From: an uncultured Rhodospirillaceae bacterium
Lineage (GTDB): Bacteria; Pseudomonadota; Alphaproteobacteria; Rhodospirillales; Magnetospirillaceae
Direction of reading: 5' to 3'
DNA: 64,000 bases
Assembly: GCA_937887565.1 (NCBI GenBank)
Contig: CALABS010000052.1
Span: 1-64,000, forward strand
Shown: positions 26,861 to 36,605 of the stretch, one piece after another
Layout: each line of letters starts with the position of its first letter
How positions within the stretch are numbered: position 1 is the stretch's first letter
The notes under the pieces: model-generated
What the model was told of the DNA's origin: nothing
Seen by the model: the letters and a program-made list of their open reading frames with translations, nothing else
Database searches by the model: none
Translations under genes and position numbers: made by a program

Positions 26861-28000
26861 CTACGCCGGCAGCTTCGGCTGCGGCGGCGCCACCTCGGCC
26901 ACCACTTCCGCCTCGCCCATCTGGACCGCCTCGATCTTGTCGGCCCGCTTGACCACCTTGTCGGTGGAGATGCGGATCTGGCGGATGTCCTCGGCGGCCT
27001 GGGTGAAGTGCTTGTCCAGCGCCCCGACGCGATCATCGAGGCGGCCGACATCGTCGAGCAGCAGCCGCACCTCCTTCTGGATCACCCCCGCCTGCTCGCG
27101 CATGCGGGCATCCTTGAGCACGGCCCGCACCGTGTTCAGGGTCGCCATCAGGGTGGTGGGCGACACGATCCACACCTTGGCGCGGAAGGATTTTTCCACC
27201 ACCTCGGGGAAGTTGGCGTGCAGTTCGGCGTAGACGGCCTCGCTGGGCAGGAACATCAGGGCCGATTCGGCGGTCTCGCCGGCGACGATGTAGCGCTCGG
27301 CGATGTCGCGGACGTGCTTGAGGATGGCGGTGGCGAAGGCGCGGCCGGCGGCCGTGCGCTCGGCCTCGTCGCGGGCGTTGCGGAGCTGGTGATAGGACTC
27401 CAGCGGAAACTTGGCGTCCACGGCGATGGCGCCGGGCGGATTGGGCAGCTTGAGCAGGCAGTCCACCCGCCGGCCGTCGCCGATCTGGGCCTGGAACTCG
27501 TAGGCGAAAGGCGGCAGCACGCCGCTGACCAGATCGGCCAGTTGGATCTCGCCGAAGGCGCCGCGCGCCTGCTTGTTGGACAGGATGTCCTGCAGGCTGA
27601 CCACCTGGGCCGACAATTCGGTGATGTTCTTCTGGGCGGCGTCGATCACCGCCAGGCGCTCGCGCAGCTCGTGCAGGGTGGTGGACTGGCGGTGCGAGGC
27701 CTGCTGCAGGCCGTCGTCCATGCGCTTGGCCATGTCGGACAGCCGTTCCTCCACCGTCTTCGACAGCGCCCGTTCCTGGGCCTGGAGCCGGTCGGCCAGT
27801 TGCGCCTGCGACGCCGCCTGGGTCTCGGCCAGTTGCGCCAGCCGCCCGGCCAGCGATGCCTGGGCCTGGGCGACGCCTTCCACCGCGCGGGCCAGGGCGC
27901 CCGCCTCCGCCGCGCCCGCCTGGCCGCGCAGCGCGAAGAACGCCGCCAGCCCGAGCACCGCCAGCACCGCCAGCCCCAGAATAACCATCGTCGCGTCCAC
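26861..28000 (-). CDS. rmuC: DNA recombination protein RmuC
   Basis: 379 residues. The start is GTG 28000, with GGAGG seven bases upstream; ATG 27988 is the alternative. An N-terminal helix (about 5-25) is followed by a long coiled coil (about 30-125) and the RmuC nuclease-like domain from about 150 (GAFGEIQLADLVSGVLPP, VDCLLKLPN, VDAKFPLESY, FLPSEAVYAEL). The fold is related to PD-(D/E)xK nucleases, and the protein limits inversions at repeats. Probably membrane-bound through the N-terminal helix. Motifs look intact. Confidence 0.93.
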   Translation of the reverse strand: MDATMVILGLAVLAVLGLAAFFALRGQAGAAEAGALARAVEGVAQAQASLAGRLAQLAETQAASQAQLADRLQAQERALSKTVEERLSDMAKRMDDGLQQASHRQSTTLHELRERLAVIDAAQKNITELSAQVVSLQDILSNKQARGAFGEIQLADLVSGVLPPFAYEFQAQIGDGRRVDCLLKLPNPPGAIAVDAKFPLESYHQLRNARDEAERTAAGRAFATAILKHVRDIAERYIVAGETAESALMFLPSEAVYAELHANFPEVVEKSFRAKVWIVSPTTLMATLNTVRAVLKDARMREQAGVIQKEVRLLLDDVGRLDDRVGALDKHFTQAAEDIRQIRISTDKVVKRADKIEAVQMGEAEVVAEVAPPQPKLPA

Positions 28001-28079
28001 CCTTATCCCTCCGATGCCATCGAACCGCCAATTTCATAGCATACCACTGGGGATGCCCGCACACCGGAGTCCTCGCCCC

Positions 28080-29456
28080 ATGCGCATTCCCGCCGTCACC
28101 ATTCCCGCCCTCGCCGCCGCGCTGCTGCCAGCCGTCGCCCTCGCCGCCGAGGTCGTCTCCACCGCCGCCGACCGCGCCGAGCTTTCCCTGACCATCTACC
28201 AGGGCGGCCTCGGCCTGGTGCGCGACCGCCGCATGGTGGACCTGCCCAAGGGTGCCTCGGTGCTGGTCGTCGACGGCGTCGCCGGCCGGGCCCGGGACGG
28301 GTCCGGCGCGCTGGCGGCCGCTGGCGTCGCGGTGCGCGAGCACGGCTTCGAGTTGGCGGGCATCGACGCCGCGAGGCTGCTGGCCGCCTCGGTGGGGCGC
28401 GAGGTGACGGTGGTGTGGCCCGGCTCGGCCAAGGAGGAGCGGGCGACCGTGCTGGCGGCCGAGCCGATGCCCCTGTTCCGCGTCGACGGCAAGGTGACCG
28501 CCGGCCGGCCCGAACGGGTGCTGGTCGATTCCCTGCCGGCCGGCCTGCGTCCGGCGCCGGTCTGGACCGCCAAGGTCGAGTCGTCGCGGGCGGGGCGGCG
28601 CGAGGCGGATTTCAGCTATCTGGCCGAGGGGTTGGACTGGCGCGCCGACTACAGCGCCCATCTCGACGGCGACCGCATGGTGGTGGCGGGATGGGCGACC
28701 CTGACCAATGCCAGCGGCGCCGATTTCGAGGCCGCCCGGGTGCGGGTGGTGGCGGGGACCCTGAACCGGGTTCCGCCGCCGCCCCGGGTCATGAAGGCCG
28801 CCCGCGGCGAGATGGCCATGGCGGCGGCCATGGATGGCGGCGCCCCCGAGGCGGCCGGCCCCTACCACGTCTACAGCCTGCCCGATCCGGTCACCATCCG
28901 CCACGGCGACACCCGCCAGGTGGCGCTGACTGCCGCCGCCGCCGTCGAGGTGGAGCGGGCGCTGATCCTCGACCCGGTGCCGTCGCAGGCGTGGCGCGAT
29001 CGCTGGGCCGACCCCGAAACCCGCCATCCCACCCTGCACCTGCGGTTCAGGAACAGCCTGGGCCAGCCGCTGCCGGCCGGCGTGGTGCGGGTGACCCAGG
29101 CGGTCAAGGACGGCGCGCCGCTGCTGGTGGGCGAGGACCGCCTGGACGCCACCCCCGACGGCGCCGCCGCCCGGATCGTCCTCGGCGAGGCCTTCGACGT
29201 CACCGCCCGCCGCGTCCAGACCGATTTCGTGCGGGTGGCGCCCGAGGTCACCGAGGCCGCCTGGGAAGTCAAGCTCGCCAATGGCGGCGACAGGCCGGCC
29301 AAGGTGACGGTGCGCGAACGCTTCGACGGCGAGTGGCTGGTGGTGGACGAATCCGCCCAGCACAGCCGTGACGGCGCCTTCACCGCCGCCTGGACGGTCA
29401 CCGTCCCGGCCAAGGGCGAGGCGGCGTTGCGCTATCGGGTGCGGGTGAAGGGATAA
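28080..29456 (+). CDS. exported DUF4139-family protein
   Basis: 458 residues from ATG 28080, with GGAG nine bases upstream; ATG 28053 would add nine residues before the signal peptide. The signal peptide is MRIPAVTIPALAAALLPAVA. The rest is rich in beta strands and carries the DUF4139 core seen as EGLDWRADYSAHLDGDR and WATLTNASGADFEAARVRVV. Relatives are secreted or envelope proteins called mucoidy inhibitor-like, without a defined biochemical role. It is divergent from rmuC and convergent with the next gene. Confidence 0.85.
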   Translation: MRIPAVTIPALAAALLPAVALAAEVVSTAADRAELSLTIYQGGLGLVRDRRMVDLPKGASVLVVDGVAGRARDGSGALAAAGVAVREHGFELAGIDAARLLAASVGREVTVVWPGSAKEERATVLAAEPMPLFRVDGKVTAGRPERVLVDSLPAGLRPAPVWTAKVESSRAGRREADFSYLAEGLDWRADYSAHLDGDRMVVAGWATLTNASGADFEAARVRVVAGTLNRVPPPPRVMKAARGEMAMAAAMDGGAPEAAGPYHVYSLPDPVTIRHGDTRQVALTAAAAVEVERALILDPVPSQAWRDRWADPETRHPTLHLRFRNSLGQPLPAGVVRVTQAVKDGAPLLVGEDRLDATPDGAAARIVLGEAFDVTARRVQTDFVRVAPEVTEAAWEVKLANGGDRPAKVTVRERFDGEWLVVDESAQHSRDGAFTAAWTVTVPAKGEAALRYRVRVKG

Positions 29457-30011
29457 TCACCGGCACGGCCGCGCCGGGTCGCGGGTGTCGCAGACGGCGA
29501 CGGCGCGCATGAAGTTGATCCAGTCGTCCATCTCCCGCCGCGCCACCGGATTGGCGCCGGCGGCGAAGGGGGCGCCCCGCCAAGCCCGGGCCAGCACGTA
29601 GAACGCATCACGGCCCCGGATGGCGTAATGCAGCGCCACCTCGCCCTTGCCCTCCGTCTTGGTGCGGCCGCAGGAAACCAGGCGCGACCCGGCCTCCAGC
29701 GGCCCGAGCCGGCCTAGCCGGGGCGGCTCGGCCGAGGCGCCGTCGCTGCACAAGGCGGCGGAATTGATCGCCACCATCTCCAGATAGGCGGCGACGGCCA
29801 GCGCCGAATCGCGAAACGCCTGGACCACCATGCGCCGGCCGGCGGCCTCGGGCGGCTCGCCCTCGGGGACCAGTTCGGTGACCTCGCTGTCCGGGCCGGC
29901 ATAGGAGGCCACGGCGACCCAGCCCGGCACCCTCGGGACCTGCAGATGCTCCCCGCTGTGGGCGGGGGCGGCGGCAAGCAGGCAAAGCAGGGCGGGGACG
30001 AACCGATGCAT
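29457..30011 (-). CDS. exported protein of unknown function
   Basis: 184 residues from ATG 30011. A signal peptide is clear (MHRFVPALLCLLAAAPAHSG), so the mature protein is periplasmic or secreted. Four cysteines (ALCSDG, LVSCGR, AVCDTR, ARPCR) could form two disulfides. I do not recognise the family. Its stop codon begins directly after the stop of the DUF4139 gene on the other strand. Divergent from the NDUFA9-like gene. Confidence 0.7.
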   Translation of the reverse strand: MHRFVPALLCLLAAAPAHSGEHLQVPRVPGWVAVASYAGPDSEVTELVPEGEPPEAAGRRMVVQAFRDSALAVAAYLEMVAINSAALCSDGASAEPPRLGRLGPLEAGSRLVSCGRTKTEGKGEVALHYAIRGRDAFYVLARAWRGAPFAAGANPVARREMDDWINFMRAVAVCDTRDPARPCR

Positions 30012-30166
30012 GGGCGAAGACTACCCCCGCCGGCGGTGCGGCGGCAACCATCCGTCGAGGCGGCCCGTTGCGTTCGTGCCGGGAAACGTCTAGCCTCGAT
30101 TGCCAAGGATTCACGGTGTCCGCGCAATGGTCGGATGCCCCCGGGGAAGAAGAATCGGAGGATGGC

Positions 30167-31180
30167 ATGACGCGGCGGCTGGTCACCGTTTTCGGCGGCT
30201 CTGGTTTTATTGGCAGGCACTTGGTGCAGCGGCTGGCCGCCCGGGGATGGCGGGTGCGCGTCGCCGTCCGCGATCCGGTGGGCGCCGAGTACCTGCGCCC
30301 CATGGGCGACGTCGGCCAGATCAATCCCGTCCGCGTCGACGTCACCGACCCCGCTGGGGTCGCGGCGGCGGTCGCCGGGACCGAGGCGGTGGTCAACCTG
30401 GTGGGCATCCTCTATCAGCGCGGCCGGCGCAGCTTCGACCGCATCCACCGCCTGGGCGCCGAGACCGTCGCCAAGGCCGCCCGCGAGGCCGGCGTCGCCC
30501 GTCTGGTCCATATGTCGGCCCTCGGCGCCGACCGGAACTCGCCGGCCGCCTACGCCCGTTCGAAGGCGGCGGGCGAGGAGGCGGTCCAGGCCAACTTCCC
30601 CGGCGCGGTGATCTTCCGTCCCAGCGTGGTGTTCGGCCCCGAGGACGACTTCTTCAACCGCTTCGCCCGCATGTCGGCGCTGTCGCCGTTCCTGCCGGTG
30701 ATCACCGCCGACGGCTTCGGCCCCAAGCGGACCGAGTCGGGCTACGTGCTCGACCTCTACGGCTCGGGCGGGCCGATCTTCCAGCCGGTCTATGTGGGCG
30801 ACGTGGCCGAGGCCATGGCCCGCGCCGTCGAGGATCCGTCGCTGGCCGGCAAGGTGTTCGAGCTCGGCGGGCCGCGCCGCTATTCCATGAAGGAGATCAT
30901 GGAACTGGTGCTGCGCATGACCGGCCGCCGGCGGATGCTGCTGCCGTTGCCGTTCGCGGTGGCGCGCCTGCAGGCGGCGTTGCTGCAATACCTGCCGACG
31001 CCGGTGCTGACCCCCGACCAGGTGGCGCTGATGCGGGTCGACAACGTGGCGCGCGGCGGCAAGCCGGGCCTGGCCGAGCTGGGCATCGCCCCCACCACGG
31101 CCGAGGCGATCCTGCCCACCTATCTCGATGGCGGCGGCTCGTTCCAGCCCAGCGTCCAGGGACCCAGCGGGCCGATGTGA
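30167..31180 (+). CDS. NDUFA9-like NAD(P)-binding protein (complex I-associated SDR family)
   Basis: 337 residues from ATG 30167, with CGGAGG upstream. An atypical short-chain dehydrogenase: Rossmann motif VFGGSGFIGRHLVQRLA (about 7-23), VNLVGILYQRGRRSFDRIH, and YARSKAAGE in place of the catalytic YxxxK. These features fit the alphaproteobacterial relatives of mitochondrial NDUFA9, an accessory complex I subunit that binds NADPH tightly. No nuo genes are in the window. It may help complex I assembly rather than catalyse a reaction. Confidence 0.82.
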   Translation: MTRRLVTVFGGSGFIGRHLVQRLAARGWRVRVAVRDPVGAEYLRPMGDVGQINPVRVDVTDPAGVAAAVAGTEAVVNLVGILYQRGRRSFDRIHRLGAETVAKAAREAGVARLVHMSALGADRNSPAAYARSKAAGEEAVQANFPGAVIFRPSVVFGPEDDFFNRFARMSALSPFLPVITADGFGPKRTESGYVLDLYGSGGPIFQPVYVGDVAEAMARAVEDPSLAGKVFELGGPRRYSMKEIMELVLRMTGRRRMLLPLPFAVARLQAALLQYLPTPVLTPDQVALMRVDNVARGGKPGLAELGIAPTTAEAILPTYLDGGGSFQPSVQGPSGPM

Positions 31181-31196
31181 GGCCCGCGCCGGGGAT

Positions 31197-31523
31197 TCAC
31201 CGCGCCAGCTTCACCGCCGTGCCGTTGGCGGTGACCATCAGCATGGTCTTGGCGTCGCCGCCGATGACCTCGTAGTCCAGGTCCACCGCCAGCACGGCGT
31301 CGGCCCCAAGCGCCCGGGCGCGGTCGGTCATCTCGGCCAGGGCGGTCTCCTTGGCCTCCTGCAGCAGCTTCTCGTAGGACGCGGTGCGGCCGCCGACGAT
31401 GTCGCGGATCGAGGCGAAGAAATCGCGGAAGATGTTGGTGCCGAGCACCGCGTCGCCCGAGACGATGCCCAGGTATTCGGCCACGCGGACGCCGTCGACG
31501 GAGTCGGTGGTGGTGATGATCAT
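31197..31523 (-). CDS. YbjQ/UPF0145 family protein
   Basis: 108 residues from ATG 31523, with GAAAGGAA upstream. It matches the YbjQ family, a small pentameric alpha/beta protein: EYLGIVSGDAVLGTNIFRDF, GGRTASYEKLLQEAKETALAE and GADAVLAVDLDYEV. The family is sometimes called heavy-metal-binding, but this is not established and there are no cysteines here. Seventeen bases separate it from the GST gene upstream on the same strand. Confidence 0.9.
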   Translation of the reverse strand: MIITTTDSVDGVRVAEYLGIVSGDAVLGTNIFRDFFASIRDIVGGRTASYEKLLQEAKETALAEMTDRARALGADAVLAVDLDYEVIGGDAKTMLMVTANGTAVKLAR

Positions 31524-31540
31524 CGGTTGATTCCTTTCTG

Positions 31541-32170
31541 TCAGGCGCAGGCGGTCTGTTTCCATTCCTGCATGGCGGGCATTGCCCAGACGGCCTCGCA
31601 ATAGGCCTTGGACACCTGGTCCAGCTTGAGGGCGTAGGTGGTGAAGCGGGTCACCACCGGCGCGAACATGGCGTCGGCGACGGAAAAACGGCCGAACAGG
31701 AACGGCCCGCCCTGGCCGAAACGGTGGCGGCATTCATTCCAGATGGTTTTGACCCGCTCGACCTCGACCAGCAACTCGGTGGGCGGGTCGGCCAGCGGGG
31801 TGCGGATGCACACGTCCATGGGGCAGCGCTGGCGCAGGACCGCGAAACCGGAATGCATCTCGGCCGAGACCGAGCGCGCCACCGCGCGGGCCTCGGCGCC
31901 CTGCGGCCACAGGGCGGCCTTGGGGAACAGTTCGGCGACGTATTCGCAGATGGCCAGCGAGTCCCATATCTTCACTTGGCCATGGATCAGGCAGGGCACC
32001 TTGCCGCTGGGCGACCATTTCAGGATCTGGCTCTTGGTGTCGGCCTGGCGCAAGGGAATCTCCACCTCCTGGAAATCCGCCCCCGCTCTCTTGAGCGTCA
32101 GCCACGGGCGCAGCGACCAGGACGAGAAGCGCTTGCTGCCGATGACCAGGGTCATGGGAACGGACGTCAT
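31541..32170 (-). CDS. glutathione S-transferase family protein
   Basis: 209 residues from ATG 32170, with GGAG upstream. The N-terminal thioredoxin-like domain begins LVIGSKRFSSWSLRPWLTLK, where the SSWS stretch is the expected glutathione-activating position, and contains SGKVPCLIHG and IWDSLAICEY. The C-terminal helical domain ends in a cysteine. It resembles the YfcF/GstZ-like bacterial group. The substrate is unknown. It may share a transcript with the YbjQ gene. Confidence 0.88.
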   Translation of the reverse strand: MTSVPMTLVIGSKRFSSWSLRPWLTLKRAGADFQEVEIPLRQADTKSQILKWSPSGKVPCLIHGQVKIWDSLAICEYVAELFPKAALWPQGAEARAVARSVSAEMHSGFAVLRQRCPMDVCIRTPLADPPTELLVEVERVKTIWNECRHRFGQGGPFLFGRFSVADAMFAPVVTRFTTYALKLDQVSKAYCEAVWAMPAMQEWKQTACA

Positions 32171-32305
32171 GGCGGGCTCCCGAAACGGTTGGGGCCCCAT
32201 GATCGCCAAGAACCGGGCTGGCCGCAAGTCGGGCGGCCGGACTCTTTTCTCCGCCGCCGGCTTGGCCCACACTGTGCCGAGCCCAACCACCCTGGAGAGC
32301 GTCCC

Positions 32306-33691
<1,386 letters not shown>

Positions 33692-33785
33692 CTCTTTCGA
33701 TGCCTGGAAAAACTCGCTTGAAACCATTGCCGAACCCCTCGGGGTCGGCTAAAAGATTTCGTCGGCGGAATGAACGGAAGGTCCC

Positions 33786-34154
33786 ATGGGGTTCCAACTG
33801 AAGGCGGTGCAGGCCCTGGATCTGTGGCGCGGCGCGATCGTGGAAAGCGTGCGCCGTGACGGCCCGGATCTTTCCGCCCGCCAGATGGCGCTGTTGCTGA
33901 CCGTCTATCTGACGCCGCCGCCGCACACCGTGCGCGGCCTGGCGCAGACGCTGAACATCTCGAAGCCGGCGGTGACCCGCGCGCTCGACCGTCTGTCGGA
34001 GCTAGGGCTGATCAAGCGCAAGACCGACGACGCCGACCGGCGCAGCGTGCTGGTCCAGCGCACCGTCAAGGGTTCGGTGTTCCTGCGCGAGTTCGGCGAC
34101 CTGATCGTGGCCGCCGCCGCCGTCGCCGGCGACGACCCGTCTCCTACTCCCTGA
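33786..34154 (+). CDS. MarR-family transcriptional regulator
   Basis: 122 residues, ATG 33786, with GGAAGG upstream. A short winged helix-turn-helix protein: HTVRGLAQTLNISKPAVTRA is the helix-turn-helix and IKRKTDDADRRSVLVQRTVK the wing. It is shorter than typical MarR proteins (about 145) because the C-terminal dimerisation helix is brief. The ligand and targets are unknown. Its last 11 bases overlap the convergent lipoprotein gene. Confidence 0.85.
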   Translation: MGFQLKAVQALDLWRGAIVESVRRDGPDLSARQMALLLTVYLTPPPHTVRGLAQTLNISKPAVTRALDRLSELGLIKRKTDDADRRSVLVQRTVKGSVFLREFGDLIVAAAAVAGDDPSPTP

Positions 34155-34761
34155 CCGGGACGTCCACCTCGACGGTGCCACCGCTGGCGCCGGGAAAACC
34201 GGTGAACAGGGCCTCGACCAGATAGGGCATCACCGGTGCGATCTCGCGGCGCCCGCTCTCGGTCACCGCCCGCCCCTCGAACACCACCCGCCGCTCCTCG
34301 GGCCAGGCGCGGGCATCCAGGATGTCCAGCGCCACCCATTTGGGGAAGTAGGTGGCGCTGCGTGTCTCCCAATAGGGGAAGGGATCGCCGAGCGGTATTC
34401 CGACCCCGGCCCCGTACCAGTGCGAGCGCGGTCCCCAGCCGAATCCGGAATACACCGAGGACGGGCTTTGCCAAGTGACGGTGCGCGGTTGGCCGGCGCC
34501 CCACTCCAGCAGCACCACCGTGTCGGCCGGCTGGCTGGCCGGGACCGGGCGCCAGCCGCGCCGTTCCAACTGGGCCGCCACCATCTCGGCATAGCGCTGG
34601 AACTCCAGGCTGCCGCGCTGCTGGTCGCGGGGCAGGATGGTGAAGGCGCGGTCGGTGGCCGGGCCGTCCAGGCGATGGAAGCGGGTCACGTCGGTGCGCA
34701 CCAGCGTCGGCGCGCAGGCGGACAGGGCCAGGACGACGATCAAGGCGAGAAGGCGGTCCAT
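34144..34761 (-). CDS. DUF4136 outer-envelope lipoprotein
   Basis: 205 residues, ATG 34761. The lipobox is LSAC with the lipidated Cys16. Residue 17 is alanine, which predicts sorting to the outer membrane. The DUF4136 domain fills the rest (AEMVAAQLERRGWRPVPASQ, WVALDILDARA). Function unknown. The glycine/tyrosine/tryptophan-rich centre (GFGWGPRSHWYGAGVG) is typical of the family. The end overlaps the MarR gene on the other strand. Confidence 0.85.
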   Translation of the reverse strand: MDRLLALIVVLALSACAPTLVRTDVTRFHRLDGPATDRAFTILPRDQQRGSLEFQRYAEMVAAQLERRGWRPVPASQPADTVVLLEWGAGQPRTVTWQSPSSVYSGFGWGPRSHWYGAGVGIPLGDPFPYWETRSATYFPKWVALDILDARAWPEERRVVFEGRAVTESGRREIAPVMPYLVEALFTGFPGASGGTVEVDVPVRE

Positions 34762-34814
34762 CCCTTCAATCTAGGCCGCGATCATGGCGCCGCCAGGGCA
34801 ATCCGGGGGGCGAT

Positions 34815-36548
34815 TCAGGGGGAGGCCGCGTCGATCCAGGCCTGCGCCATCAGCAGCGTCCACAGCTCGGCAACCCGGCCCTTGGCCCGGCAGCGGGCGG
34901 GCGCGCGGGGGTCGACCAGCCCCTGGCGGCGCAGGCGCTCCTCGGACAGCAGGTCGCCGGCCCACTCGGCCAGGGGGCCGTCCAGCCAGGCCCGCAACGG
35001 CGCCCCCGCGCCCAAAGGCGGCGGGTCCTCGCCCAGGCCCGGGATATAGCGCCACAGCACCTCGCGCAGGCAGATCTCGCCCAGGCCGGCGTCGATCTTC
35101 ATGCCGACCGGCAGGCTCCAGGCGAACTCGGCCAGCGCGGGGTCGAGGAACGGCCGCAGAATCTGGATGCCGGCCGCGTCCGCCGCCCCCCGCCCCAGGG
35201 TGCAGGCGCGGTCGGGCAGGGTGCAGAGAAGGTCGGCGCCCATGCAATCCTGCACCGGGTCGGCCAGGCCGGCGGGAGCGGGCTCCCACCGGGATGCGCC
35301 GGGGACCGGCGGCGGCAGGTCCCGCCACAGCGCACGGCGGCGGGCCATCAGCGCCGGCGCCGAGCGGGGAGGCGAGCCGCTTGCGCCGCCGGGCCGGATA
35401 CGCGCCATCCACGCGGCCACCCGTCGCCGCCACGGGGCGGCGGCCTGGCACGACGTCCAGTCGGCGGCGGTCTGCCGATAGAGCGGCGACCCGCCGAACA
35501 GGGCGTCGGCGCCGTCGCCGGTGAGCACCACGTGGTCTCCCCCGGCGGCGGCGGCGCGGGCCAGCAGGACCGCTCCCGCCTGACCGGGATGGGCGAAGGG
35601 CTCGTCCCACAGGGCGGGCAGGCGGCGGAGAAGCTCCGCCCCCTCGGCGTCGGGGGGAGCCACCTCGGAATGGGCGACGCCGAGCTTCGTGGCCACCGCC
35701 CGGCCGGCGGCGGCGGCGGCCTCGGTGTCGGCGAGGGTCAGGGCGTGGATGCGCCCGCCCAGTTCGCGGGCCACCGCCGCTACCAGCGACGAGGCGGGGC
35801 CGCCGGACACCAGCACGGCCACCGGCCGGCCGGCGTCGAGCCGTGCCGACACCGATCCGCGCAGCAACAGGTTGAGACGCTCGGCCCCCGCCGCCGGCCC
35901 GCCGCCGAAGCCGCCGGTCACCGCCCGCATGCGCTCGACGACCGGCCAGGCCGGGCGGGCGACGTGATCCACGCCCCGCACCGACAGCACCTCGGCCGGC
36001 GCCAGCTTGTGGACGTGGCGGTGAATGCAGCGTGATGATGGAACGAAGCCCATGGCGAGCATCGCCGCCAGGGCGTCGCGGTCGATCTCGGGGGTGAAGG
36101 CCGGGTGCCGGCGCAATGCGGCGAGGCGGCTGGCGAACAGCAGCGCGCCGCCGAACCGGCCCCAGGCCAGCATGCATTCGCCGAACCGGTCGCGGACCAG
36201 ATGCAGCGTGCGTTCGACCCGGTCCCACAGCACGGCGGCGAAGGCGCCGTCGGCCGCCTGGAGGCCGCGTTCCAGCCCCCAGCGCGCCACCGCCTCGGCC
36301 AGCACCATCGCATCCGAGCTTCCATCGCATGGGGCAAGTCGGGCACTCAGTTCGGCCGCGTTGAGCACGGTGCCATCGATCGCGGCCACCCAGCGCCCGT
36401 CGCGCGACGCCGCCAGCACTGCCGCCCCCACCGCGACTCCCGCCGCCGGGTCGGTCCAGGTCGCGCCGCCGCCGGCCATGGCGGCGGCGGTTCGCTCCGG
36501 CTCCGGCGTCCGTGCGGAAAGGTCCAGAAATCCGGCGATGCCGCTCAT
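34815..36548 (-). CDS. asparagine-synthetase-like protein with altered active sites
   Basis: 577 residues from ATG 36548, with GGGGGA six bases before; ATG 36560 is an alternative. The two-domain layout of glutamine-dependent asparagine synthetase is kept. However, the amidotransferase nucleophile is lost: the protein begins MSGIAGF where active enzymes begin MCGI. The ATP pyrophosphatase loop is SGGPASS (248-254) instead of SGGxDSS. The later GDGADALFGG differs from the usual GDGGDELFGG. RPFLDPALAEFAWSLP is kept. The enzyme probably cannot make asparagine from glutamine; it may be a repurposed amide synthetase or an inactive paralogue. It lies downstream of emrAB on the same strand. Confidence 0.8.
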   Translation of the reverse strand: MSGIAGFLDLSARTPEPERTAAAMAGGGATWTDPAAGVAVGAAVLAASRDGRWVAAIDGTVLNAAELSARLAPCDGSSDAMVLAEAVARWGLERGLQAADGAFAAVLWDRVERTLHLVRDRFGECMLAWGRFGGALLFASRLAALRRHPAFTPEIDRDALAAMLAMGFVPSSRCIHRHVHKLAPAEVLSVRGVDHVARPAWPVVERMRAVTGGFGGGPAAGAERLNLLLRGSVSARLDAGRPVAVLVSGGPASSLVAAVARELGGRIHALTLADTEAAAAAGRAVATKLGVAHSEVAPPDAEGAELLRRLPALWDEPFAHPGQAGAVLLARAAAAGGDHVVLTGDGADALFGGSPLYRQTAADWTSCQAAAPWRRRVAAWMARIRPGGASGSPPRSAPALMARRRALWRDLPPPVPGASRWEPAPAGLADPVQDCMGADLLCTLPDRACTLGRGAADAAGIQILRPFLDPALAEFAWSLPVGMKIDAGLGEICLREVLWRYIPGLGEDPPPLGAGAPLRAWLDGPLAEWAGDLLSEERLRRQGLVDPRAPARCRAKGRVAELWTLLMAQAWIDAASP

Positions 36549-36605
36549 GTCGTCCCCCATGCCCCATCCGCACAGTAAACGTCCCCGCGCGGCCGGGGCA
36601 AGGCG

